Positions 46,734 through 56,193 are shown, numbered from the stretch's first letter. The stretch is 64,000 nucleotides of DNA from an uncultured Rhodopila sp. (GCA_903851415.1 CAINOE010000138.1:24064-88063); one strand, 5' to 3'. Program-made: numbers and translations. The notes: generated from the letters alone by a model not told the origin.

Positions 46734-48578
46734 CTACGTCAACCGCACCTGCACATAACTCCCCGGCGCGTCCTCGATCGCCGCCAGTTGCCCATCCCCC
46801 GGCACCCGCGCCGCAACCTGCGCCTTGCCGTGCGACAGAATCCAGCGCTGCCAGTCCGGCCACCAGGACCCCGCCATCTCCGTCGCACCCGCCAGCCAGG
46901 CATCCGGATCAGCCGGAAGTTCCTTGTTGATCCAATGGCCATACTTCCCGCCCTCCGGCGGATTGACCACGCCCGCGATATGCCCCGATGCCGCCAGCAC
47001 GAACCGCTTCGGTCCGCCCAGCAACTGAGTCCCTCGATACGTCGATTTCCACGGCGCGATATGATCCTCCCGCGTGGACAGGAAATACGCCGGCGTATGA
47101 ATCTTCCCCAGATCGATCCCCACCCCGTCCAGCTCGACCGCCCCCGGCTCCTTCAGCAAATTCTCCTGGTACATCTTGCGCAGATAGAAGCTGTGCATCT
47201 TCGCCGGCATCCGGGTGGAATCCGCGTTCCAGTACAGCAGATCGAACGGGAACGGATCGTTCCCCAACAAGTAGTTATTGACCACAAACGACCAGATCAG
47301 GTCGTTGGCCCGCAGCATGTTGAACGTCGTCGCCATCTCGCTGCCCTCGAGATAGCCGCGCCTGGCCATCTTGTCCTCCAGCGCCCGCAACTGCTCCTCA
47401 TCGATGAACACGCCCAGCTCGCCGGCCTCCTGGAAATCCAGCATGGTCACGAAGAACGTCGCCGTCTTCACCCGGGTGTCGTTCTTCTCCGCCATGTACG
47501 CCAGGCTGCACGCCAGCAGGGTGCCGCCCAGGCAATAGCCGATGGCGTTGATGTCCCGCTCCCCGGTGGCCAGTTCGATCGCGTCCAGCGCGGCGAGGAA
47601 ACCCTCCTTCATGTAGTCCTCGAACCCGCGCTCGGCCATCGTCTCATCCGGGTTGACCCAGGAGATGACGAACACCGTATGGCCCTGCGACACCGCCCAG
47701 CGGATGAAGCTGTTCTTCGGCCGCAGATCGAGGATGTAGAACTTGTTGATCCATGGCGGCACGATCAGCAGCGGCCGCTTCAGCACCTTCTCGGTCGAAG
47801 GGGTGTACTGGATCAACTGCATCAGCGCGTTCTGGAACACCACCTTGCCGGGCGTGACGCCGATATTGCCGCCCAGCCTGAACGCATCCGTATCCGTCAT
47901 CTTGATGCGCAGGTGCCCCTTGCCGCGCTCCAGGTCGCCCAGCAGGTTGTTCAGCCCCTTCAGCAGATTCTCGCCGCCGGTTTCCGCCGTCTTGCGCAGC
48001 ACCTCCGGGTTGGTCAGCAGGAAGTTGGTCGGGCTCATCGCGTCGACAAACTGCCGCGAATAGAAATCCACCTTCTGCGCCGTGTGGCTATCCAGCCCGT
48101 CCACATGCGTCACCACGTCGTGCACGTAGCGCGCCGACAGCAGGTAGGACTGCTTGATGAAATCGAAGACCTCGTTCTCTTTCCAGGCGTCGTCCTTGAA
48201 GCGGCGATCGCCCGAGGCGTCGATCACCGGTTCCGACTCGATGCCCATGATCCGCCGCGTCGTGTTCTGCCAGAGCGTCACGTAATCCTGCCAGAAGCCA
48301 AGCTGCGCCTGCATCAGCCGCCCGGGATTCGCCATCAGCCGCGCCGTCATCTCCATGAACGCCCGGCCGATGTTCAGCGGATCCGCCGTGTGCTCCTCGA
48401 GCGGCTGGCGCCTGAGCCATTCGGCCACCAGCCGCTGCGAACGTTCGGCGATATCGGCCATGGAGCGGCCGACGAACGCCGGGTCCGGTATCTTGAACGC
48501 GGGCATGTCCGGGGCGGCAACCGCCGCCGGCGTCTTCAAGGCGGGGAGCGTTTCCTTCGGCTTATCGTTGGCAGCCAT
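46734..48578 (-). CDS. phaC: Class I poly(3-hydroxyalkanoate) synthase
   Basis: 614 residues. The lipase-like box GYCLGG puts the catalytic Cys at 349; the Asp lies in STREDHIAPW and the His in ASGHIAGVVNPP, a complete triad. The N-terminal PhaC domain (IGRAFMEMTARLMANPGRL) is present. It polymerises hydroxyacyl-CoA on carbon storage granules. phaA, phaB and phasin genes are not adjacent. Divergent from the lipoprotein gene with 69 bases between. Confidence 0.93.
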   Translation of the reverse strand: MAANDKPKETLPALKTPAAVAAPDMPAFKIPDPAFVGRSMADIAERSQRLVAEWLRRQPLEEHTADPLNIGRAFMEMTARLMANPGRLMQAQLGFWQDYVTLWQNTTRRIMGIESEPVIDASGDRRFKDDAWKENEVFDFIKQSYLLSARYVHDVVTHVDGLDSHTAQKVDFYSRQFVDAMSPTNFLLTNPEVLRKTAETGGENLLKGLNNLLGDLERGKGHLRIKMTDTDAFRLGGNIGVTPGKVVFQNALMQLIQYTPSTEKVLKRPLLIVPPWINKFYILDLRPKNSFIRWAVSQGHTVFVISWVNPDETMAERGFEDYMKEGFLAALDAIELATGERDINAIGYCLGGTLLACSLAYMAEKNDTRVKTATFFVTMLDFQEAGELGVFIDEEQLRALEDKMARRGYLEGSEMATTFNMLRANDLIWSFVVNNYLLGNDPFPFDLLYWNADSTRMPAKMHSFYLRKMYQENLLKEPGAVELDGVGIDLGKIHTPAYFLSTREDHIAPWKSTYRGTQLLGGPKRFVLAASGHIAGVVNPPEGGKYGHWINKELPADPDAWLAGATEMAGSWWPDWQRWILSHGKAQVAARVPGDGQLAAIEDAPGSYVQVRLT

Positions 48579-48647
48579 TTAGACATCCTTTGCGTCGGCG
48601 ACATCAGCAGCTACACAGTCCGCGCGTAGCGAGAGCGGACCCAACAT

Positions 48648-49652
48648 ATGGCGTTGAGTGCAGAGGGCGTGCAACCTAAAGGCGCGACAAAGCCGGTTCA
48701 AGCCGGCTATCTTTATGGACTGAGAACCGCAACAACGGCTTTGGCCGTCTGCCTGTTGGCCGGATGTTCCTCGACCAGCTCGATGAATCCGGTGAACTGG
48801 TGGCACCGCCAGGAAGGCGGCAAAATCGCTGAAGAACGGCCGCCGCCGCCGGGCGCCGATCAGCCGTACCCGGCTGTCGGCACCGTGCCGGCCAAGCCGG
48901 CGCCGCCGGATGCTGAGGCGCTGAAGAAGCTGACCGCGTCGCTGATCGCCGACAGGACGCATGCGCAGCACGCGGCGCAGGAAGCGCCGTTGGCGGACCC
49001 GTCCTCGCCCGGGGCATCGCCCTCGCTGTTCGGAGTCGGCACGGCTCCCCCGCCACCGCCGGCTTCCGCCGCCGCATCGCCGGCCGCTGCTGCGCCGTCC
49101 GCTCCGGCCGAACCCCCGGTGGCGAGCGCCTCGCTGCCGGCCGCAAGCGCGCCGCCCGCGCCGCCGCCAGCTCCCGCCCCGCGCAAACCGGTGCAAAGCG
49201 CGGCGCTGGAGGCTCCGTCCGCGCCGGCCGCGACTCCTTCGCAAGCCGCTGCCGGGCCGCCGCCGGAGCTGCCCACCGCACCGCCGCCGCGTGCGCCGGA
49301 TGCGCCGCCGCCACCCGTGGCCGCTGTCGTGCCGCCGCCGATGCCTCCGCCCGCCCCGGGCATCTCATCGGCGTCCATCGTGTTCGTCGAGGGATCGACC
49401 GCGCTGTCCGCGCCGGCCGCCGACGAGGTGAAATCCTTCGCCGCAACCCGCGGCAAGGGCATCATCGTCGTCACCGGCTATGGCGACTCGGCGTCCAGCG
49501 ATCCGTCTGCGCAGTCCACGGCGCTGGGCATCGGACTGGCCCGCGCCAACGCCATCGCCGATGCGCTGAAGACCGACGGCGTCCCGGCCGATGCCGTCCG
49601 CGTCAACGCCGAAGCTTCCGGTCGCGGCGCGTCGCTGCGTTTGCTACAATGA
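48648..49652 (+). CDS. Outer-membrane-type lipoprotein with proline-rich linker and OmpA-like end
   Basis: 334 residues. The lipobox LLAGC near residue 40 predicts lipid attachment. A very Ala/Pro-rich middle of about 150 residues could span the periplasm. The last 95 residues (SIVFVEGSTALSAPAADEVKSFA, then GLARANAIADALKTDGVPADAV) have the OmpA/MotB-like peptidoglycan-binding pattern, though without the usual NxxLSxxRA. Several upstream starts are possible; the first ATG lengthens the signal region. Confidence 0.7.
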   Translation: MALSAEGVQPKGATKPVQAGYLYGLRTATTALAVCLLAGCSSTSSMNPVNWWHRQEGGKIAEERPPPPGADQPYPAVGTVPAKPAPPDAEALKKLTASLIADRTHAQHAAQEAPLADPSSPGASPSLFGVGTAPPPPPASAAASPAAAAPSAPAEPPVASASLPAASAPPAPPPAPAPRKPVQSAALEAPSAPAATPSQAAAGPPPELPTAPPPRAPDAPPPPVAAVVPPPMPPPAPGISSASIVFVEGSTALSAPAADEVKSFAATRGKGIIVVTGYGDSASSDPSAQSTALGIGLARANAIADALKTDGVPADAVRVNAEASGRGASLRLLQ

Positions 49653-49698
49653 GGCGACGCCCATAGATGACCGCTCCATGTGGCAGTGGCCCCAAAAC

Positions 49699-49777
49699 CG
49701 TCATGGCCCGGCTTGTCCGGGCCACCTATCGCGGCACGTGCTGGCGGGGATGGCCCGGACAAGCCGGGCCAAGACGG
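49699..49777. repeat. REP-like palindromic element, copy 4
   Basis: Near-perfect arms CGTCATGGCCCGGCTTGTCC and its inverse around a GCGGCACGTGCTGGCGG centre; the last arm has AAGACGG instead of ATGACGG. Between the lipoprotein and aminotransferase genes, both rightward. Confidence 0.85.
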
Positions 49778-49850
49778 CAAGGGCAGCACTCCCTGAGCCG
49801 ATCATTTGTGGGCGTCGTTTGAATCTTTATTATCTCCCGAAAGGCCTGTC

Positions 49851-51083
49851 ATGAGTACCGATTCCTCCGGCGAATTCCATCGCATCCGCCGCCTGCCGCC
49901 TTATGTCTTCGCCGAAGTGAACACGGCCAAGGCGAAGGCGCGCGGCGCCGGGGAGGACATTATCGACCTCGGCATGGGCAACCCCGACAGTCCCACGCCG
50001 CCGCATATCGTCGCCAAGCTGATCGAGACCGTGCAGGACCCTCGTTCGCACCGTTACTCCGTCAGCAAGGGCATACCCGGGTTGCGCCGGGCGCTGGCCG
50101 CCTACTACCAGCGGCGCTTCGATGTCGGGCTGGACCCCGAAACCGAGGTGGTCGCCACGCTGGGCTCGAAAGAGGGCCTGGCGAATCTTGCCTCGGCGAT
50201 CACCAGTCCGGGCGACACGATCCTGGTGCCGAACCCGTCCTACCCCATTCACCAGTTCGGTTTCATTATCGCGGGTGCCGCGGTGCGCAGCATTCCGGCC
50301 TTCCCCGGTGAGGAAATGCTGCGGGCGCTGGACCGCGCGGTGCGGCACTCGGTGCCGAAGCCGACGGCGCTGATCGTCAACTTTCCCTCCAATCCGACGG
50401 CGTATCTGGCGGATCTCGATTTCTACAAGGAAATCGTCGCGTTCGCCCGCAAGCACGAGATCTGGATCATGTCCGATCTGGCCTATGCGGAGATCTATTT
50501 CGGCGAGAAGGTGCCGCCGTCGATCCTTCAGGTACCCGGCGCCAAGGACATCGCGGTGGAGTTCACCAGCCTGTCCAAGAGCTATTCCATGCCCGGCTGG
50601 CGGATGGGTTTCGCGGCCGGCAATCAGCGGCTGATCAATTCGCTGACGCGGATGAAGTCGTATCTCGACTACGGCGCGTTCACGCCGATACAGGTGGCGG
50701 CGGCGACGGCGCTGACCGGGCCGCAGGATTGCGTCGATCAGGTCCGCGCGCTGTACCGGGAGCGCCGCGACGTGCTGATCAAAGGGCTGGCCTCGGCCGG
50801 TTGGGACATGCCCAGCCCGGACGGCTCGATGTTCGCCTGGGCGCCCATACCCCCGCAATATGCATCGATGGGCAGCGTCGAATTTTCGAAACTGCTGCTG
50901 GAGCGGGCGAAGGTCGCGGTGGCGCCCGGTCTCGGCTTCGGCGAATACGGCGAGGGCTATGTCCGCATTGCGCTGGTGGAGAACACCCACCGGCTGCGCC
51001 AGGCGATCCGCAACATCCGCGGCTTTCTGCAGACCGGCTCGAACGTGGCCGAACCGTTGCTGTCCGAAACGGCTGTTCCATGA
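49851..51083 (+). CDS. PLP-dependent aminotransferase, AlaC-like
   Basis: 410 residues, class I aminotransferase. IDLGMGNPDSPTPPHIV, SKEGLANLASA, NFPSNPTAYL and the PLP Lys in TSLSKSYSMPGWRMGF. It fits the alanine/LL-diaminopimelate aminotransferase subgroup (glutamate-pyruvate transaminase AlaC), commonly placed beside hom. The ATG at 49851 with GAAAGG upstream is used. The stop overlaps the hom ATG, so the genes are coupled. Confidence 0.88.
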   Translation: MSTDSSGEFHRIRRLPPYVFAEVNTAKAKARGAGEDIIDLGMGNPDSPTPPHIVAKLIETVQDPRSHRYSVSKGIPGLRRALAAYYQRRFDVGLDPETEVVATLGSKEGLANLASAITSPGDTILVPNPSYPIHQFGFIIAGAAVRSIPAFPGEEMLRALDRAVRHSVPKPTALIVNFPSNPTAYLADLDFYKEIVAFARKHEIWIMSDLAYAEIYFGEKVPPSILQVPGAKDIAVEFTSLSKSYSMPGWRMGFAAGNQRLINSLTRMKSYLDYGAFTPIQVAAATALTGPQDCVDQVRALYRERRDVLIKGLASAGWDMPSPDGSMFAWAPIPPQYASMGSVEFSKLLLERAKVAVAPGLGFGEYGEGYVRIALVENTHRLRQAIRNIRGFLQTGSNVAEPLLSETAVP

Positions 51084-52372
51084 CCCGGCCGCTCTCCGTC
51101 GGGATCGCCGGCCTGGGGACAGTCGGCAGCGGCGTGCTGAAGCTGCTGCGCGACAACGCTGAGATTGTGACCGCTCACGCCGGGCGGCCGATAGCGGTGA
51201 CGGCGGTCTCGGCGCGCGACCGGTCGAAGGATCGCGGCGTCGCGGTGACCGGCCTGCGTTGGTACGACGATCCCGTCGCCCTGGCCGGCGACCCCGGCGT
51301 GGACGTGGTGGTTGAGCTCATCGGCGGCTCCGACGGTCCGGCGCGGGCAGTGGCGGAGGCCACCATCGGCGCCGGCAAGCCGCTGGTCACGGCGAACAAG
51401 GCGCTGCTGGCCGTGCATGGCGGGGAGCTGGCGCGCGCCGCCGAGGAACGCGGCGTGGCATTGGGGTTCGAGGCGGCGGTGGCCGGCGGCATCCCGGCGA
51501 TCAAGGCGCTGCGCGAGGGCCTGGCCGGCAACCGGATCAGCAACGTCGCCGGCATCCTGAACGGCACCTGCAACTACATTCTCACTCAGATGCGCGAGCG
51601 CGGGCGGGAATTCGCCGATGTGCTGGCCGATGCGCAGAAGCTGGGCTACGCGGAAGCCGATCCAAGCTTCGACATCGACGGGGTGGATGCGGCGCACAAG
51701 CTGGCAATCCTCGCCGCGTTGGCGTTCGGCCGCCCGGTGTCGTTCGACGACGTGCATGTCGAGGGCATCCGGCGGATTTCCGCCCTGGACATCGCCTTCG
51801 CGGGCGAGCTCGGCTACCGCATCAAGCTGCTGGGCATCGCCCGGCAGACCGAGGCGGGGATCGAGACCCGTGTGCATCCCTGCATGGTGCCGCAGACCGC
51901 GCCGATCGGCCGGGTGGACGGGGTGTTCAACGCCGTGGTGGCGGAGGGCGATTTCGTCGGCCGGGTGATGCTGGAAGGCCGCGGGGCAGGGGCGGGGCCG
52001 ACGGCTTCCGCGGTCGCCGCGGATCTGATCGATATCGCCAGGGGCCGGTTCACGCCGGTCTGGGGCGCTTCGGCGGCGTGTTTGTCCAGCGCACCTTCGG
52101 TGCCGATGAGCAGCCATGTCGGGGCGTATTATCTGCGCCTGATGGTCGTCGATCGTCCCGGGGTCATCGCTGATGTGACGGCAATCCTGCGCGATATCGG
52201 CGTGTCGCTGGAATCGATGCTGCAACGCGGCCGCAGCCCGGGCGAGGCGGTGCCGGTGGTGCTGGTGACGCATGAAACGCGGGAAAGCGCGATGCGGGAC
52301 GCCCTGGACCGCATCGGCGCGCTGCCGACGGTGATGGAGGAGCCCGCGCTGATCCGGATCGAGGAGGGTTAG
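51080..52372 (+). CDS. hom: Homoserine dehydrogenase
   Basis: 430 residues. NAD(P) motif GIAGLGTVGSGVL at residue 9, catalytic ANKALLA, GGIPAIKALREGLAGNRI, NGTCNYILTQM, and DIDGVDAAHKLAILA with the catalytic Asp/Lys. A C-terminal ACT domain (YLRLMVVDRPGVIADVTAILRD) implies feedback control by threonine. It reduces aspartate semialdehyde to homoserine. Operon with the AlaC-like gene. Confidence 0.95.
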   Translation: MTRPLSVGIAGLGTVGSGVLKLLRDNAEIVTAHAGRPIAVTAVSARDRSKDRGVAVTGLRWYDDPVALAGDPGVDVVVELIGGSDGPARAVAEATIGAGKPLVTANKALLAVHGGELARAAEERGVALGFEAAVAGGIPAIKALREGLAGNRISNVAGILNGTCNYILTQMRERGREFADVLADAQKLGYAEADPSFDIDGVDAAHKLAILAALAFGRPVSFDDVHVEGIRRISALDIAFAGELGYRIKLLGIARQTEAGIETRVHPCMVPQTAPIGRVDGVFNAVVAEGDFVGRVMLEGRGAGAGPTASAVAADLIDIARGRFTPVWGASAACLSSAPSVPMSSHVGAYYLRLMVVDRPGVIADVTAILRDIGVSLESMLQRGRSPGEAVPVVLVTHETRESAMRDALDRIGALPTVMEEPALIRIEEG

Positions 52373-52483
52373 GCGGGCGCGAGCCTGGTGCCGCGACAGC
52401 GCGCGGCATTATCGGCAAGTGGGGAGATGCCCGAGAGCAAGCGCTCACTATGCGGAAGCCTTGCACACGGCGGGCCGGGTCAC

Positions 52484-52508
52484 TATTTTAGTCAGACTGA
52501 CCAAAATA
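52484..52508. promoter_or_regulatory. Palindromic operator of the phd-vapC operon
   Basis: TATTTTAGTCA and TGACCAAAATA are inverted around a GAC centre, one mismatch in 11. It is 12 bases before the antitoxin ATG, where the antitoxin normally binds to repress its own operon. It is notably AT-rich for this genome. Confidence 0.65.
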
Positions 52509-52520
52509 TCGGGTTTCGCC

Positions 52521-52817
52521 ATGTCCACACCCTCAGGCCGCCATCGCACCGTGAGCGATGACGCTTCAACCTGGACCCTTCAGGACGCAAAAGCCCGGCT
52601 CAGCGAACTGCTGAGGCGCGCGCGGATCGATGGCCCGCAGCATGTGACCGTGCATGGCCGCGAGGAAGCCGTCGTCCTGTCGGCGGAGGAATTCCGGCGC
52701 CTGAAAGGCAGCGTATCCGGCCAGGCACTGATCGATGCGCTCCAGGCATGCCCGTACCCCGGCCTGGACCTCGACCTGGAATCCGTCCGGACCGAAGCGC
52801 GTGACGTCGATCTGTGA
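52521..52817 (+). CDS. Phd/YefM-type antitoxin
   Basis: 98 residues from the ATG at 52521. WTLQDAKARLSELLRRA and VTVHGREEAVVLSAEEFRRL form the Phd/YefM dimerisation and DNA-binding fold; the C-terminal 35 residues are the toxin-binding tail. The stop overlaps the GTG start of vapC (GTGA). Binds its own operator and neutralises the PIN toxin. Confidence 0.88.
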   Translation: MSTPSGRHRTVSDDASTWTLQDAKARLSELLRRARIDGPQHVTVHGREEAVVLSAEEFRRLKGSVSGQALIDALQACPYPGLDLDLESVRTEARDVDL

Positions 52818-53242
52818 ACCGCTGGCTGCTGGATACAAATGTTCTGTCGGAGGCGATCAAACCTCGGCCGGAACCGAATGTTGTGCGGTTCATCGCCGAT
52901 CAGCCACTCGATAATCTTTTTGTCAGTATTGTTACTTTCTCGGAGATCCGTTACGGCATAGAGCGTGCGCGATCGGCCGCTCGCCGGGCGGAATTGCATG
53001 AATGGCTGACAAACCGTTTGCGCCCGATGTTCTCGGGGCGCGTCCTGCCTGTCAGTGAGGATGTCATGCTGAAATGGCGGCTGCTATTGGAGGAGGGCCG
53101 TCTGGCGGGGCACATATTCCCCCAGCCCGATCTGATTATCGCGGCAACGGCTTTGCAGAATGGATTGACGATCGTGACACGGGACGTACGAGATTTCGCC
53201 CGCGCCCGGGTGCCCGTCCTCAATCCGTGGATCGAGGGTTAG
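52814..53242 (+). CDS. vapC: VapC-type PIN-domain ribonuclease toxin
   Basis: 142 residues. The PIN acidic residues are complete: D7 in WLLDTNVLSE, Glu in TFSEIRYG, and Asp in PQPDLIIAATAL plus TIVTRDVRDF. GTG start within the antitoxin stop. An RNase that blocks translation when the antitoxin is lost. Unlike the other toxin genes in the window this pair is intact. Confidence 0.9.
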   Translation: MNRWLLDTNVLSEAIKPRPEPNVVRFIADQPLDNLFVSIVTFSEIRYGIERARSAARRAELHEWLTNRLRPMFSGRVLPVSEDVMLKWRLLLEEGRLAGHIFPQPDLIIAATALQNGLTIVTRDVRDFARARVPVLNPWIEG

Positions 53243-53283
53243 AGCATTTTCAGGCTGACTGGAATCGTGGCGATGACCCTATT

Positions 53284-53353
53284 CGTCATGGCCCGGCTTG
53301 TTGTCCGGGCAGGGTGCTGGTATAGGTGGCCCGGATAAGCCGGTCCATGACGG
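53284..53353. repeat. REP-like palindromic element, copy 5
   Basis: CGTCATGGCCCGGCTTGTTG left arm and a diverged right arm (GGCCCGGATAAGCCGGTCCATGACG), with a shortened centre. It occupies the gap between vapC and a convergent hydrolase gene. Confidence 0.75.
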
Positions 53354-53424
53354 TGTGGTAGCGTCCGCCGCCTTTCCGGTCAGCTTGAACACGCTCTAGG
53401 TAGCGGCCAATCGGCGGGACGCTC

Positions 53425-54975
53425 TCATTCCATTTTCCTGATGAAGTCGTAACTTTGATCGTCAGGAAAGGTCAGCCGAAGCAGATCCTGCTGCCCCGCC
53501 ATGTTCATCTGAAGCTGCACGAATGCAAACGGCAGCGGACCGAGCGATTCGGCCACCGCGGCGAACCTCCCGGCCCGGACAAAGGTCGCCGTGAAAATGT
53601 TGCCATCCCACGCGTCTAGCTTCAGCGCCGCGCCGGTGGCTTCGAACGTCATGGTCTGGCCCGGGCCGTCAGTGGCAACGGAGACCTTGCCGAAGGCTGG
53701 GTTGAAGAAAGTCCCGTTCAGCGTATCCGCGGCCGGAGAAGGTTGCGGGTTGGCCGGCTTCGCAAACACCTTTTTGTTGGTCTCGTAGCCATCGACGGCC
53801 TTCCTGTACAGGATCGCCACATCGTCCACCTCGGGGTTCGCCAGGATGCGGTCCAACGTCCAGCGCCCGATCGCATCCGGGAGTCCCTGATTGTCTTCGT
53901 TGGTCAGGACGACGACGCCGACGTTTTTTGCCGGCAGCAAACCGACATAGGCGCCGAAGTTTGCGGTGCCCCCGTTGTGCCAGACGAGCTCGCCGTTCGG
54001 TGTCTGCTGGACAACCCAGCCTGACGCATAGGACGCTGAGTTGGACATGGCGATCCGCGGCAGCCGGGTCACTTCGAGGTTTGCCTCCGACACCAGGCGG
54101 TGCCCCTCGAAGCTGCCCTTGCCCAGTTGCAGGCGAACCCAGCGCGCCATGTCCTCAACCGTGGAGTTGATGTCGCCTGCGCCGAAGTAATCGTACGGGA
54201 AAATCTGAGTAAACGGCACCTCGACCGTGCCTTGCGGAGTCCAGCGATATCCCACCGCGTGATCGCCCTCCGCCTCCATCGCCGCGGCGGTATAGGATGT
54301 CTCCGTCATCGCCAGCGGCTCGAGAAACTCCTTGCGCAGCACCGCATTCCAGTCCCGCGCCCCGGCTGCCTTTGCCACGATGCGGCCGGCCTGCAAATGG
54401 GTGATGTTGGTGTAGGAGAACGTCGACCGGAAGCTCGATACAGGTGCGACATAGCGCAGCGAGCGGATCAGCTCCGTCTCGGGATAGCCCAGCATCCCCA
54501 GCCCGTCGTTCACCTCTGCCGGAAGGCCGGAGCGTTGCGCCAGCAGGTCGAACACCCGGAACTCCCGGGTGACCCAGGGATCCTGAAGCTGAAACTCCGG
54601 CGCGAGGTCGACGACCCGGTCGTCCCAGTGCAGCTTGCCGCGGTCCACCATGACGGCGATGCTGGCGGCGAGAAAAGCTTTCGTTGTAGAGCCGATCTGG
54701 AATACTGTGCGCGTATCGACTGGCGAGGTGCCGGACTTGCTGCGCACGCCGAAACCCTTGCTGTAAACCAGCTTGTCGTCAGCGACGATGCCGATGGCAA
54801 CGCCGGGCGAGTCGTAGGTTTGCATCCCTTTGGCGATGTAGGATTCCAGGGAGGGCGCCAAGGTGCTCAGAAAATCCGCCGTATGCAGGTCCGCCGCAAA
54901 AGCCGGGACCGCTGGGAGAGCGCCGCAGCAGGCGACGGCAACCATACGTAGTTTTCGACGAAACGATGCGGTCAT
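53425..54975 (-). CDS. Exported serine hydrolase (class C beta-lactamase family)
   Basis: 516 residues with a signal peptide ending near PAFA. S96-T-T-K99 is the catalytic Ser/Lys (QIGSTTKAF), YTN in FSYTNITHL supplies the Tyr, and WHNGG replaces the KTG box, as in esterase or peptidase members of the beta-lactamase/DD-peptidase clan. The last 110 residues resemble a DUF3471-type accessory domain. A role in antibiotic resistance is not implied. It lies downstream of the cytochrome genes on the same strand, 255 bases away. Confidence 0.85.
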   Translation of the reverse strand: MTASFRRKLRMVAVACCGALPAVPAFAADLHTADFLSTLAPSLESYIAKGMQTYDSPGVAIGIVADDKLVYSKGFGVRSKSGTSPVDTRTVFQIGSTTKAFLAASIAVMVDRGKLHWDDRVVDLAPEFQLQDPWVTREFRVFDLLAQRSGLPAEVNDGLGMLGYPETELIRSLRYVAPVSSFRSTFSYTNITHLQAGRIVAKAAGARDWNAVLRKEFLEPLAMTETSYTAAAMEAEGDHAVGYRWTPQGTVEVPFTQIFPYDYFGAGDINSTVEDMARWVRLQLGKGSFEGHRLVSEANLEVTRLPRIAMSNSASYASGWVVQQTPNGELVWHNGGTANFGAYVGLLPAKNVGVVVLTNEDNQGLPDAIGRWTLDRILANPEVDDVAILYRKAVDGYETNKKVFAKPANPQPSPAADTLNGTFFNPAFGKVSVATDGPGQTMTFEATGAALKLDAWDGNIFTATFVRAGRFAAVAESLGPLPFAFVQLQMNMAGQQDLLRLTFPDDQSYDFIRKME

Positions 54976-55182
54976 CTCGGCTCGCTTTCATGCTGGACCC
55001 GGGCGAGAAATGTTCACCGGCAGAGGTTCAGCACAATGCACGCTTGTGCAAGCCCTTGCATCGGCGAGGAACGGGATCGCCGCGCGGACCCGGCGGGCAG
55101 CGGCAATGTCATCGATATTTCCCGCGGCCACTGCTCCCTTCCCCACTCGTCGCGGTGGTCACGATCGCGTGTTAGAAATCCT

Positions 55183-55211
55183 GCATGGCCGACCCGAGGG
55201 GCCGGCCATGC
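55183..55211 (-). terminator. Hairpin after the cytochrome c gene
   Basis: GCATGGCC (55183-55190) pairs with GGCCATGC (55204-55211), and the stem can be extended; on the minus strand it is followed by AGGATTTCT. It is 20 bases after the cytochrome stop. The rest of the gap to 54976 shows nothing. Confidence 0.55.
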
Positions 55212-55230
55212 CACGGATGCGGGGCCGGGT

Positions 55231-55611
55231 TTAGTGGTGCAGCGTCTGCAGATACGCGATGATGTCGGCGCGCTTTTGCGCATCCGGCTGCCCGGGGTAG
55301 CCCATCTTCGTGCCGGGCACGAGCGCCTGCGGCTTGGTCAGATAGACATTCAGAACGTCGGGCGTCCAGGTAATGCCGGAGTTCTTGTTCGCATCGCTAT
55401 AGGCGTATCCGGGCTCCATGCCGCTGTGGCGGCCGACAACGCCGAACAGCGAGGGGCCGACCTTGGCCTTGTGCTCGATATTGGTGTGGCACAGGGTGCA
55501 GATCGAATTGAACAGCGCTTTGCCGGCTTCCGGATCGCCGGCGGCGCGGGCCGGCCCGCTCAGAACGGCGGCGGAAGCAAGGATCAATGCGGCGAGAGAG
55601 ACGCGTTTCAT
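55231..55611 (-). CDS. Periplasmic class I cytochrome c (second pair)
   Basis: 126 residues with signal peptide (cleavage near ARA). The haem motif is C38-T-L-C41-H42, and the axial Met is in VPGTKMGYPG. GPSLFGVVGRHSG and RADIIAYLQTL follow the mitochondrial-type cytochrome c2/c550 plan. Close relative of the cytochrome at 60722-61114 (same GPxLFGxVGR, PGTKMxY and RADxIAYL blocks). Follows the helical protein gene by 42 bases and likely accepts electrons in the periplasm. Confidence 0.9.
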   Translation of the reverse strand: MKRVSLAALILASAAVLSGPARAAGDPEAGKALFNSICTLCHTNIEHKAKVGPSLFGVVGRHSGMEPGYAYSDANKNSGITWTPDVLNVYLTKPQALVPGTKMGYPGQPDAQKRADIIAYLQTLHH

Positions 55612-55653
55612 TGGGCGGATTCCTCGTTTATTGGTGAATGAAAAGGGGGTGGC

Positions 55654-56193
55654 TTATTGCGCCGGAATCTTCTGGCGCAGCCACTCGCCGATCAGCAGCA
55701 CGGTCGGCTCGGTGATATCGACGTCCGCCAGATCGTCGGCCGCGAGGTCGGAGGCGAAGCCCTCTACTGCCGGGTCATGCTCCTGCTGCCCGGCGTCCTT
55801 CAGGGCGATGAATGCCACCGTCAGCTTTTCATGCGTCTGCCGGACGTTCTCCTGTTCAGCCTTCAGCCGATCGGCGTCCGCAATCGCCCATTTCATGTCA
55901 GGCGAAACCTTGCCGGCGGCAAGGGCCGGCAGCAGGGTCAGCGGCGGCAGGATAAATTCATCTTCCGCCTCCATATGCCCTTTGAACAACTCGATCAGGT
56001 TCTTGGCCGCGGCGCCTACCGGGCCGGGCCGCTCCGCGAGCTTGGTCAGATAGGCGATGTCGCCCTCGTGCTCCATCGACTCGGACGGCGGGATGTCCTT
56101 GCCCGGCTGGGCACTGGCGGAGCCTTGCAGGCCGGGCACGGCCAACGTGCAGCCCAATAGCATCGCGGCGAGGGGGATTGTTTTCAGATTCAT
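55654..56193 (-). CDS. Exported helical protein, hemerythrin-like (second pair)
   Basis: 179 residues from the ATG at 56193, the start of a signal peptide ending near ASA. The mature part is helical. H73 within KGHMEAEDEFILPPLTLLP and H121 in RQTHEKL are shared with its paralogue at 61140; H42 is not. That is fewer His than a true hemerythrin, so an HHE-like metal or haem role is only suggested. The motif EFILPPLTLLP is the best family mark. Paired with the cytochrome c gene downstream. Confidence 0.65.
   Translation of the reverse strand: MNLKTIPLAAMLLGCTLAVPGLQGSASAQPGKDIPPSESMEHEGDIAYLTKLAERPGPVGAAAKNLIELFKGHMEAEDEFILPPLTLLPALAAGKVSPDMKWAIADADRLKAEQENVRQTHEKLTVAFIALKDAGQQEHDPAVEGFASDLAADDLADVDITEPTVLLIGEWLRQKIPAQ

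Noticed and set aside
55654..56193. True hemerythrin
   Set aside because: Only two His are conserved between the paralogues, short of the ligand set of a di-iron hemerythrin; kept as hemerythrin-like only.
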